From Ligustrum vulgare (Eukaryota; Streptophyta; Magnoliopsida; Lamiales; Oleaceae), in the NCBI GenBank assembly GCA_963555705.1, contig OY743186.1, positions 38,985,241 through 39,049,240 of the forward strand: a stretch of 64,000 nucleotides of DNA, given 5' to 3'. The stretch's first letter is position 1. Every line of letters begins with the position of its first letter. Positions 1-8,639 of the stretch are shown piece after piece. Position numbers and translations under genes: made by a program. A model generated the notes under the pieces. That model ran no database searches and was not told the DNA's origin. It was given only the letters and a program-made list of their open reading frames with translations.

Positions 1-1576
1 CTGAAGATCATCATGTGCATCTTCGGACATTTTTGGAACTATATGATATGCAACGCATGAATGGAGTTTCAGATGACGCCGTGAAATTAAAGCTATTCTC
101 ATTCTCTTTGGCGGACAAAGCAAAATCCTGGTTATACTCTTTGCCCCTACACACAATCACCACTTTTGAAGTTATAAGCCAGAAATTTGTAGATAAATTT
201 TTCCCACCTGGCCGTATGTCAAAGCTAAGGCGTGAGATTTTATCATTCAGTCAACAGTCTGGGGAATCAATTTTTGAGGCTTGGGAAGGTTCAACGAGCT
301 CATCAGAAAGTGTCCTACAAATGGAATCGCTGATTGGATACTAGTTCAAACATTCTACAATGGGTTGACGAATGAGAATAAAAAGTATATAGACTCAACA
401 GCTAATGGATATGACATATGAAGAAGCATCTGAGATTTTTGAGAAGATGGCTGCGGACAGTTACCAGTGGTACTCAGATAGAGCTAGACCAAAGTCTGGG
501 GGAATTGTTGCAGTTAATGAGATTACAGCATTAAATGCTAAGCTAGATGCTTTGACAAAGAAAATAGACAGCATGGGTGTGCAACCGGTCAATTCAGTAC
601 AAACGATTTTGTGTGATTTTTGCTTTGAGAATCACGCTGTAAATTTCTGCCCATTACAGCAAAACCAATCAAATCCAGAGCAGGTCAACTTCGTGGGAAA
701 CAGAGAGCAGGGTTGTCCATATTCACAAACATACAACCCAGAATGGAAGAATCACCCAAATTTTCTTGGTCTAACAATCAGACTGTTCAGCGCCCACCAC
801 GATTTCAGCAACAGCAACAGAAAAACATATCCGAGAACATAGAAGTGTTAATCCAGCTGGTCAAGAGTCAGAATGGAGAATTAATGAATCAAGCTGCTAA
901 AATAAAAAATTTGAAGAAGCAAGTCGGAGAGCTGGCAAATAGCAGTTCAACAAAACAGTCAGGACAGTTACCTAGTAATACTGAAACAAACCCTCGTGAG
1001 TATGTTAATGCAATAACAACAAGGAGCGGGGTTCAACTATCTAAAGTGACTGTAGAGGAATATGAAAAGCAGAAGAGCCAAAAGAAAAATGTGGTGGAAG
1101 AACAAAAAAGTGAAAAAGAATAGGGGTCGACTCCTGAAGTTCAAGAAAAAGTTGAAGAAGAAGTTCGAGTTAGACCGCCAGTCAAAGCTTATGTACCTCC
1201 AATTCCATATCCACTAAGACTTAGGAAGCAAAATCTGGAACAGCAATTTGAAAGATTTCTGCAGATTCTCAAGAAATTACATATAAACATCCCTTTTGCA
1301 AAGCCTTAGCTCAAATGCCCTTATTTTTTAAGTTCATGAAAGAGATGCTGTCAAACAAAAGGAAATTGATTGATCATGAAACAGTAGCTCTTAGTGAGGA
1401 ATGCAGTGCCATTATCCAAAAGAAGTTGTCACAGAAACTAATAGATCCAGGGAGTTTTTCTATCCCTTGTACTATTGGTAAATTTACTTTTGATAATGTA
1501 TTGTGTGATCTTGGTGCCAGTGTCAATTTAATGTCTTTGTCTGTGTACAGGAAATTAGGTTTGGGGGACCCTAAAC
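1..1576 (+). pseudogene. Athila-like Gypsy gag and protease, decayed and truncated
   Basis: This is the gag and aspartic protease part of a Gypsy LTR retrotransposon, running in from outside the window. The first frame (15-344) has the retrotransposon gag fold signature (LADKAKSWLYSLP, then FVDKFFPPGRMSKLRREI). The frame is lost around 290-400, and gag resumes at 405-842 and, in another frame, 713-1123 with a Lys/Glu-rich tail. The protease lies at 1315-1576: IDPGSFSIPC and LCDLGASVNLMSLSVYRKLGL, with DLGA in place of the usual D[ST]GA. The ORF is cut off after GDPKL, where another LTR begins with TGTAGCGACC. Stops and frameshifts show it is dead. The Athila-type assignment rests on this protease motif and on the 3' region at 10813-15294, which I take to be the same element. 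Confidence 0.8.
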
Positions 1577-1924
1577 TGTAGCGACCAAGAATTTTTACGC
1601 GATTAATAATTATTTTAATAGAAAATCGTGTCGCTACTATTTCACCCATTTTTATTAAGTTAACGCCACGACGTATTCGTATAGCCAAGTCAAGAAATAA
1701 TCGAGATCGTTCGATTTTAAATTAAATTCCGAATTTCTAAAAATATCTCCATTCTCTTGATTTAAAGTATATTAAGTCCAAGTACTTAATTCAATGTTAT
1801 CCCAATATTTATTTATACAAAAATTATTTTTATTATTGAAATTAAGAAAATATATGCAAGCATGAGAGGTTCCATTATATATAATAATTATGAGAATCTT
1901 AATTTAATAAATATGGAAAAGTAT

Positions 1925-2361
1925 ATGAATGAATTATATACTCCATTATATGTAATCATGAAGAGCATAATATTTGTATAAATATGGAAAAGTATATGAA
2001 TGAATTATATACTCCATTATATGTAATCATGAAGAGCATAATATTTGTATAAATATGGAAAAGTATATGAATGAATTATAGACTCCATTATATGTAATCA
2101 TGAAGAGCATAATATTTGTATAAATATGGAAAAGTATATGAATGGTTGATAAGATTCCATTATATGTAATCATGAAGAGCATAATATTTGTATAAATATG
2201 GAAAAGTATATGAATGGTTGATAAGACTCCATTATATGTAATCATGAAGAGCATAATATTTGTATAAATATGGAAAAGTATATGAATGGTTGATAAGACT
2301 CCATTATATGTAATCATGAAGAGCATAATATTTGTATAAATATGGAAAAGTATATGAATGG
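1925..2361. repeat. 71-72 bp tandem repeat, six copies, in the LTR U3
   Basis: The unit contains ATGTAATCATGAAGAGCATA and recurs at about 1951, 2022, 2093, 2165, 2237 and 2309. The first three units carry GAATTATA before CTCCAT and the later ones GTTGATAAGA, so there are two subtypes. The same array is repeated in the 3' LTR (about 8180-8616). The open frames on the minus strand here are only the repeat read as protein. Confidence 0.9.
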
Positions 2362-2585
2362 TGCTTTACTTTAAGAAAATGATGTGTTAAAATTAATAGA
2401 ATTGAATGATTATGTTTACAATATGCCAACTTTATACATCTATTTAAACCCATCTCTTTTACACACAACTCTACACATATACACTTATTTCCAATCTCTT
2501 GACAAAATCCACAAGTAAGAGAAATTCAAGGTGGTCAAGAAAATTTTGGTCCATTTACTACTACACTTCATTTTAATCTTTTAAA

Positions 2586-2790
2586 AGGTAAGTATATCTT
2601 ATGTTTTTATGAAAAGTAAGTATGTTTTTATGAAAGGTAAATACACCTTATGTTTTTATGAAAAGTAAGTATGTTTTTATGACAAGTAAGTATATCTTAT
2701 GTTTTTATGAAAAGTAAGTATGTTTTTATGAAAGGTAAATACACCTTATGTTTTTATGAAAAGTAAGTATATCTTATGTTTTTATGAAAA
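2586..2790. repeat. Short tandem repeats (AAGTAAGTAT...GTTTTTATGAA units)
   Basis: About seven imperfect units of TTATGTTTTTATGAAAAGTAAG type (split here by small variants) lie downstream of the putative LTR promoter. They sit in the transcribed part of the LTR and contain repeated GGTAAGTAT strings that look like splice donors. Confidence 0.7.
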
Positions 2791-3304
2791 TGTTTGGATC
2801 ATTGCTATGAAATCAATCTCACAAGATTGTTATGGGTTCCATATGATATGTTTATGATTATGCTAAGGGGACCGGAGTTTAGTAGCGCTACACATAAGAA
2901 TTCTTGCCATTTAAGTTCGGTAAAATTCTTGTGTCTCCCTATGTTTATGAGTATTTCGATCCTATCCTATGTTATGATGAAAATGATCCATATGCTTTCA
3001 AAAGAAAATTTATGCTTGGTATACTTACTGAGATTTTATAAATCTCACTCCACGATATTTACCATTTTCAGATAATTGAAGGTTCGAGGCGGTCAACATG
3101 GAAGTGGAAAAAGTGGTTAAGATTGATGAGATAATTATGTTGAACTTTATGTAAGAAAATTATGTTCTATTTTTATTCACAAATAAAATTATGGGATTCT
3201 AATTATTCTTTTGAATAATTTTACATTTCTATTTAAGTCTCGATAATATGATATGAGTCACTTTTAGTGGCACTCGAATGATCGAGAATTCGGGTCGTCA
3301 CAGT

Positions 3305-3316
3305 TGGTATCAGAGA
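3305..3316 (+). other. Primer binding site, initiator tRNA-Met type
   Basis: TGGTATCAGAG matches the usual plant LTR-retrotransposon primer site complementary to the 3' end of initiator tRNA-Met, except that the last base differs from the typical TGGTATCAGAGC. It lies two to three bases after the LTR end at 3302. Confidence 0.75.
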
Positions 3317-5049
3317 CAAGAGTTTTAAAAACGATTCTGTAGATTTTTGAAATTTTATTTCTTAAAAAAAAAAAAAAAAAAAAACACTATTCACGTGAAC
3401 AGTAAAACGACGTGCTATTCATGATGAACAGTGAACGAAATCACTATTCAATTAAAAAAAAAATTTGAATTTTCACATGTCAAGTATGGTTATGATTTTG
3501 AAAAGTATGATGAAATTTGATGTGCAAATTTCAAGGACAAAATTCATTTTAAGCAAGGGAGTTTGTAATGTTCTGAAGATTTTATGGAATATAATTAGTT
3601 AGTGATATGATGTTTATATTGATGTCTTTGATAAATTTCTAGAAGTTCGGGGACTAAAGGAAAATAAGATTTGACGATAAAATTTTATTTGGGTTAATTA
3701 GGCCCAATCTTATGTAAAGATGCGAAATGATTAATAATAATTTTTTTAAAAAATATTTTAACTCATCACTCTACTATGTCACTCTCCACGTATTGACTCC
3801 TCGAACCAGGTATGTTATATGCTTTGCAAGTCATTTACGATTTTATTAAGACATGTTAAGTATGAAATATTCATATGTTATGAATCTTTAAGTGAAATAT
3901 ACATGTTGAGTATGATATGAATTGATAGAAGCCTAAATTTTAATTTATTCATTTTAATGTAGAATCATGAGACATAGAGGATATTGATATGAATTTTGGT
4001 TCATATTAAGCTTAGTAAGATTGACTCAATTAGAAATTAAGTTGGGTTGTAACTTTGGCCCAAAATATATGGAATAATATATTAAACAAACAAAATTGAT
4101 AATGAATTGTACAATAATTTATCCCTTTATCACTACCTTTGTGTAAAAACAAGGGAAAAACTGTGGATGGTTATTAGTACTTCCTCTTCAAGTTTCAATT
4201 TTCGGTTCAATAATTTATCCCTTTATCACTACCTTTGCTTAAAAGCAAGGAAAAAACTGTGGATGATTATTGGTACCACTCTTCAAGTTTCAATTTTCGG
4301 TTCAATAATTTATCCCTTTATCACTACCTTTGCTTAAAAGCAAGGAAAAACTGTGGATGATTATTGGTACCACTCTTCAAGTTTCAATTTTAAAAAAAAA
4401 AAAAAAAAAAAAATATGATTTACGAATGATTTTCAAAATAATCTTTGTCGTCAAGTTTAGAAATGATGAGCCCTAAATGGACTTTGCATAATTGATTTTA
4501 GACATGGCACTAAGTATGAGAAGTCAACAGAAAGGACTAGATAATATTTTCGAATTATTCATCGTTTAGATTAAACGAGAAATAGAAAGTCAGTTTTATG
4601 AAGTTATGATGAGATGTTGAGATTATAAGTGATATGATTTTATTGAGATTTTTATGAGAAGAATTATGAAGTTGGAGATTTAAAGTTTAGGCTCTTAATT
4701 ATTGAGAAATAAGGACTTGATATGGTGATATTAGAAATTATGATTTGAAATTTCTATGTTGAGGAATTATGAATTGATTTTCTGGAATATTTATGATGAT
4801 ATTGAAGTTTGATGAAATTGTGATCAAATGTACAATTAGTTATTATTGTGAGTTATGAAGTATGCTTACGATTTGGATAAGTCCAAATTTCAAAGGAAAA
4901 CTCTGCCTAGAATTTTATCGTTTGGAGTTAAGAGCATAGTATGGTATGCAATCACTAAGAGAATTGAAGTTAGACATACAAGTTCATTTACATCACAAAC
5001 GAGATTTAGTAGATGATAACAGAGATATTATTATTTTCTCATAAGGAGA
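3317..5049 (+). other. Internal non-coding region, including the 3' end of another LTR element
   Basis: No coding ORF is visible. A poly-A run lies at 3365-3384. At 3528-3563 there is a typical Gypsy 3' terminus (AAGGACAAAATTCATTTTAAG, then a purine run) followed by an LTR-like start, TGTAATGTTCTGAAG, at 3564. This means the internal region is itself a mosaic of at least two related elements. A second poly-A tract follows the tandem repeat near 4393. The stretch 4415-5049 is AT-rich and I recognise nothing in it. Confidence 0.5.
4112..4392. repeat. 95-bp tandem repeat, three copies
   Basis: Copies begin at CAATAATTTATCCCTTTATC near 4112, 4208 and 4303. Each contains ACCTTTGCTTAAAAGCAAGG, a small hairpin (CTTTGCTTAAAAGCAAGG). 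The array ends in a poly-A run. Confidence 0.9.
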
Positions 5050-5355
5050 ACACACAAGAGTCACCCTAGAAAGGAAATACATGAAAACACGCAAAAGCAA
5101 AAGAAAGCAACATGGGAAATTCCTCAAATTGAGAGATGTGTTTCCGGAGTAGCCGTATCCTACCACCTCTGACCTTTTGAGGAAATAAAGAAACCTTCAA
5201 AAAGGTGTGTTTCGAGAGTAAGAATACTCCGTAATCTACCACCTGGAACCTTTGAGGTACACACAAGATTTAAACATTAAGGAAAATCCTAGGAAATTAG
5301 AGGGGTGTCTCGAGAGTAAGAATACTCCGTACTCTACCCCCACCTATTCTAAGAT
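5050..5355 (-). repeat. Three stem-loop repeats downstream of the LOG-like ORF
   Basis: Read on the minus strand, three imperfect units of about 90-110 bp follow the LOG-like stop codon. Each has a GGTGG...TACGGAGTATTC core followed by TTACTCTCGA and CACACC or CACCCC, so the ends and the GGAGTA/TACTC parts can pair. The cores lie at about 5310-5340, 5205-5245 and 5130-5170. They look like a structured 3' untranslated region and have no counterpart elsewhere in the window. Confidence 0.6.
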
Positions 5356-6009
5356 TCATAAAGTTAAGTTTACATTAACCGGACTCCATTTTCGCTTGAT
5401 TCCCCTTCCTTGCGACCAATCTATCTTAACCCCTGCTGGATCTTGTATTGAGATATATGACTGCAGCTTATCCAGTAGTTCATCAATAGTAGGAGCAGAA
5501 ATAAGGAGTCTTCTGGAAAATGGAGAGATGAATCCCTGTTCCACAGCATAATCAAGAAAGGTTAACAAGCCATCAAAGAAATTGTTAACATTCAGAAGCC
5601 CAATAGGCTTAGTATGGAGATCTAGTTGAGCCCACGAGGTAATGTTAAAGATTTCTTCTAAGGTACCAAAACCTCCGGGCAGGGCTATAAAGGCATCAGA
5701 ACCATATAGCATACAAGTTATGCGTTCATGGATGGATAAGGTTTGAACTTCATGCCCTCGTGTTTTTCCTGCAACATCTACCAAAGGGACAGGTATGACA
5801 CCGATTACTTTTGATTTCTCTGCAAGAGCAGATTGGGAAACACAACCCATTAGACCACTGCTACCACCCCCATACACAAGAGTGATACCTTTTTCCCCCA
5901 GTTTCTTTCCAAGATCTACGGCCGCTTCTAGATAACTGAAGCCTTTCCCCACTTTTGATCCACAAAATACACAAATAGTTTTGATCTGTCGAAGTTTTGG
6001 TGCTTCCAT
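5356..6009 (-). CDS. LONELY GUY-like cytokinin riboside 5'-monophosphate phosphoribohydrolase, intronless
   Basis: This is an intact 217-residue ORF of the LOG family. In plants LOG enzymes act in the cytosol and release free active cytokinin bases from their nucleotide forms in one step. The N-terminal fold signature is ICVFCGS (12-18). Next comes YGGGSSGLMG (46-55), then VIGVIP (68-73) and the Arg of HER (96). The family motif PGGFGTLEE lies at 111-119 and WAQLDLHTKPIGLLN at 126-140. Length matches plant LOGs (about 210-220), with a basic C-terminal tail (IKRKW). Plant LOG genes are split by several introns; this copy has none and differs at many positions usually conserved (HERIT where plants have HQRK). 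It is therefore an old retrocopy or a captured, independently evolved version. It lies antisense inside an LTR element, downstream of the virus-like ORF on the same strand. The start chosen is the only upstream Met. Confidence 0.88.
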   Translation of the reverse strand: MEAPKLRQIKTICVFCGSKVGKGFSYLEAAVDLGKKLGEKGITLVYGGGSSGLMGCVSQSALAEKSKVIGVIPVPLVDVAGKTRGHEVQTLSIHERITCMLYGSDAFIALPGGFGTLEEIFNITSWAQLDLHTKPIGLLNVNNFFDGLLTFLDYAVEQGFISPFSRRLLISAPTIDELLDKLQSYISIQDPAGVKIDWSQGRGIKRKWSPVNVNLTL

Positions 6010-6083
6010 CTTTGATAGTATAGAAGAGAAAACTTACGAAGCAGATGTGATTTTGGGATGCCTGAACTATGAAATATGTTTGG

Positions 6084-6092
6084 CTATTTAAA
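6084..6092 (-). promoter_or_regulatory. TATA-like box upstream of the LOG-like ORF
   Basis: On the minus strand TTTAAATAG lies about 75 bases before the LOG-like ATG, within GGCTTTAAATAGCC, whose ends can pair. The same nonamer precedes the virus-like ORF. It could be a TATA box for a short leader, or a leftover viral subgenomic signal; sequence alone does not decide. Confidence 0.4.
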
Positions 6093-6346
6093 GCCGGAAA
6101 AACTTACTGTTTTTCATTGATTCTGAAAAAGTAAAGATTTACTTTTGACAAAATCGGCCAACTTTTGACTGTTTTACCAAAGATATCACCTTTCGGTGAT
6201 TTATTTCCAGCTTTATCAAACCTCGAGAAAGGAAAATATATTTATTTCCAGCTTTATCAAAACTCGAGAAAGGAAAATATATTTTATTTCCAAAACGCGT
6301 GAAAGAAAACAGCAAAATATTTTAAATGTGTATCAAGAGATTTACC

Positions 6347-6898
6347 TTATATCATTGATGAACTGCCAGAAGCCTCATTTTGTAAAACAGACTGGCAAAC
6401 AGGATCTTTTGCTATTATATTTTGGAAACTATAACGATTTTTGTCCCCGTTAAACTGAGCGTATAAGGAGAAAAGTTCACGTTGCACATAACCACTTGGG
6501 TGCGTCTCAAGAGTCAGTCGAATATCATCCAAAGACTCCTTACTCAGTCCACCCTTTATGAATGTGATTTTATCATCCCGATTAGTAGAAGAATATCCTA
6601 CTGTTTTGCAACGAGTATCACAATTCCAACGAGCACATTTGTAGCAACCATTCAGCCTTTTTGCTCTTCGTTTCTTTGCGAAGGTGCTTTTGCCTAAACC
6701 AGGCATGTGCTTTGGAAATGTCATAGGTAATTCACCAGATAGTCGAACCTTTGCTTCGATCAACCAGCGAACATCTTCTGAAACACCATGAGCCATCAGC
6801 AACCTCAATCTTTCGAGTCTTATTCGATAAATTTTCCTCAGATCATTCATTGGAAGACTGGAATAATACTTGCGAATGTTTGTAAGAATGATATCCAT
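6347..6898 (-). CDS. Endogenous virus-like nucleic-acid-binding protein ORF, copy A
   Basis: An intact 183-residue ORF. Residues 68-97 combine GLGKSTFAKKRRAKRL with a C-x2-C-x4-C-x3-C cysteine cluster (Cys 85, 88, 93, 97). This is the basic-motif-plus-zinc-finger layout of the small nucleic-acid-binding proteins (viral NABP family) of Betaflexiviridae such as carla- and vitiviruses. In those viruses this protein binds RNA and acts in silencing suppression or gene regulation. The N-terminal 60 residues, with an Arg/Leu-rich helix (RKIYRIRLERLRLL), and the C-terminal 80 residues are not features I can assign. It lies on the same strand as, and upstream of, the LOG-like ORF, with 337 bases between. 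The family match is by motif only; another Cys-rich RNA-binding family is possible. It is likely a fossil, but its frame is open. Confidence 0.6.
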   Translation of the reverse strand: MDIILTNIRKYYSSLPMNDLRKIYRIRLERLRLLMAHGVSEDVRWLIEAKVRLSGELPMTFPKHMPGLGKSTFAKKRRAKRLNGCYKCARWNCDTRCKTVGYSSTNRDDKITFIKGGLSKESLDDIRLTLETHPSGYVQRELFSLYAQFNGDKNRYSFQNIIAKDPVCQSVLQNEASGSSSMI

Positions 6899-6931
6899 GT
6901 TTTGATGGATCTAACCTCTTCCCAGCATGAA

Positions 6932-6940
6932 CTATTTAAA
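6932..6940 (-). promoter_or_regulatory. TATA-like box upstream of virus-like ORF copy A
   Basis: TTTAAATAG on the minus strand, 33 bases before the ATG. It is the same nonamer as before LOG, and is repeated in copy B at 9782-9790. Confidence 0.35.
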
Positions 6941-7199
6941 AGCATTAAGGATCGGAGGAAATCCGCGTGATATTGATTCCAGCAAGAAAGCGCGGAATAG
7001 AATAATGGAAAAGAGGGAACAAGAGTTATGCGCCGTTTACTTTCTTGATAAAAGGAAGATTTGATGATGACGGGATTTGAGATATGGAATATTTTCTTGG
7101 ATTTTGGGTACTGATATTTTGATATAATAATCAAGGTATAGAAATAATACGGGGATACGTGAAAGTGAAATAAGGACTGTATTGAATCAGGATTAATAA

Positions 7200-7831
7200 G
7201 TTTGTGCAAGTGAAAGGAATACCTTACGGGAAATGTTATGATATTTGAGTTAAGAATTTTAATTATTTGGGAGATATTTGTTTATTGAATTTTGCAGAAA
7301 TTTTGGGTTACAAATATTGGAAAGATAAACTGATGATTATGTTGATATGTGAATAACATGTTTGGGTATATTACATAGAGAATATTCAGGTAATCGTTTT
7401 AATTATTTTGGGATATTTGGTGATAAGAAGAAATGACAAATTATTATGGTATGATATGTTAGTAAAGATTTATTGAAATTTTAGAGATATTAATACGAAT
7501 ATTTGAGGTTACATGATACGATGATAAGTGACAGGTTACATGAGTACTACAAGATATGATGAAATATCACATACGATTGGGAATTTTCATTTTGATTCAG
7601 AAGAATTTATGAGTAGACATATGTCTATTATTGATAGAAAAGTTCATGTCTTAAGAAAACAAATTGATGCATTTAGTCAAAGTCCAGTGGGTTAAATATG
7701 GTTGGGTTAAATATGGTAGCGATGATGCTACATAAGAAGAAGAAGAAGAAGAGATTCTGATTAAGTGTTCAGAAATCATAAGATCAAGTAAGTTTAATTT
7801 CGAGGACGAAATTATTTTAAGGGGATAAGTT
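7200..7831 (+). other. 3' internal region and polypurine tract of the non-autonomous element
   Basis: AT-rich non-coding sequence ends in CGAGGACGAAATTATTTTAA and AAGGGGATAAGTT directly before the 3' LTR. This is the typical 3' end of chromovirus-type Gypsy elements, and the polypurine tract primes plus-strand synthesis. A short run of GAA repeats lies at 7736-7750. Confidence 0.65.
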
Positions 7832-8639
7832 TGTAGCGACCAAGAATTTTTACGCGATTAATAATTATTTTAATAGAAAATCGTGTCGCTACTATTTCAC
7901 CCATTTTTATTAAGTTAACGCCACGACGTATTCGTATAGCCAAGTCAAGAAATAATCGAGATCGTTCGATTTTAAATTAAATTCCGAATTTCTAAAAATA
8001 TCTCCATTCTCTTGATTTAAAGTATATTAAGTCCAAGTACTTAATTCAATGTTATCCCAATATTTATTTATACAAAAATTATTTTTATTATTGAAATTAA
8101 GAAAATATATGCAAGCATGAGAGGTTCCATTATATATAATAATTATGAGAATCTTAATTTAATAAATATGGAAAAGTATATGAATGAATTATATACTCCA
8201 TTATATGTAATCATGAAGAGCATAATATTTGTATAAATATGGAAAAGTATATGAATGAATTATATACTCCATTATATGTAATCATGAAGAGCATAATATT
8301 TGTATAAATATGGAAAAGTATATGAATGAATTATAGACTCCATTATATGTAATCATGAAGAGCATAATATTTGTATAAATATGGAAAAGTATATGAATGG
8401 TTGATAAGATTCCATTATATGTAATCATGAAGAGCATAATATTTGTATAAATATGGAAAAGTATATGAATGGTTGATAAGACTCCATTATATGTAATCAT
8501 GAAGAGCATAATATTTGTATAAATATGGAAAAGTATATGAATGGTTGATAAGACTCCATTATATGTAATCATGAAGAGCATAATATTTGTATAAATATGG
8601 AAAAGTATATGAATGGTGCTTTACTTTAAGAAAATGATG
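7832..8639 (+). repeat. 3' LTR, truncated by an inverted duplication
   Basis: It matches 1577-2384 base for base as far as I can compare. It stops at GAAAATGATG, where the sequence flips into the inverted arm B. The remaining ~920 bp of the LTR are missing. Confidence 0.85.

Larger units (their letters stand above)
1577..3302 (+). repeat. 5' LTR of the non-autonomous element
   Basis: It starts TGTAGCGACC and ends GGTCGTCACA, followed two bases later by TGGTATCAGAG. The first ~808 bp are repeated at 7832-8639 with no difference that I can see by eye, including the internal 71-bp tandem repeats, so the pair looks young. A likely core promoter lies near 2430-2455 (TTTATACATCTATTTAAACC), followed by a CT/AC-rich leader. 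Bases 2385-3302 have no second copy in this window, so the LTR length (1726 bp) is inferred from the primer site. Confidence 0.75.
6243..8085. repeat. Inverted repeat arm A (1.84 kb)
   Basis: This arm is the reverse complement of 8640-10478. It covers the region just upstream of LOG, the virus-like ORF, the element's 3' internal region, the polypurine tract and the first ~250 bp of the 3' LTR. The spacer between arms is 8086-8639, mostly the 71-bp LTR repeats. By eye the arms differ at only a few percent or less of positions. Confidence 0.85.

Noticed and set aside
2027..2326. 99-residue ORF on the minus strand (and its copy at 8282-8581)
   Set aside because: It is only the tandem repeat read as protein (repeated FMITYNGVLSTIHILFHIY).
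1925..2361. CRISPR-like array
   Set aside because: Units are 71-72 bp head-to-tail tandem repeats with no unique spacers, repeated in both LTRs of a plant element.
3528..3570. True 3' end of the element at 1577
   Set aside because: The following LTR-like start (TGTAATGTTCTGAAG) differs from the TGTAGCGACC of the flanking LTRs, so it belongs to another element.
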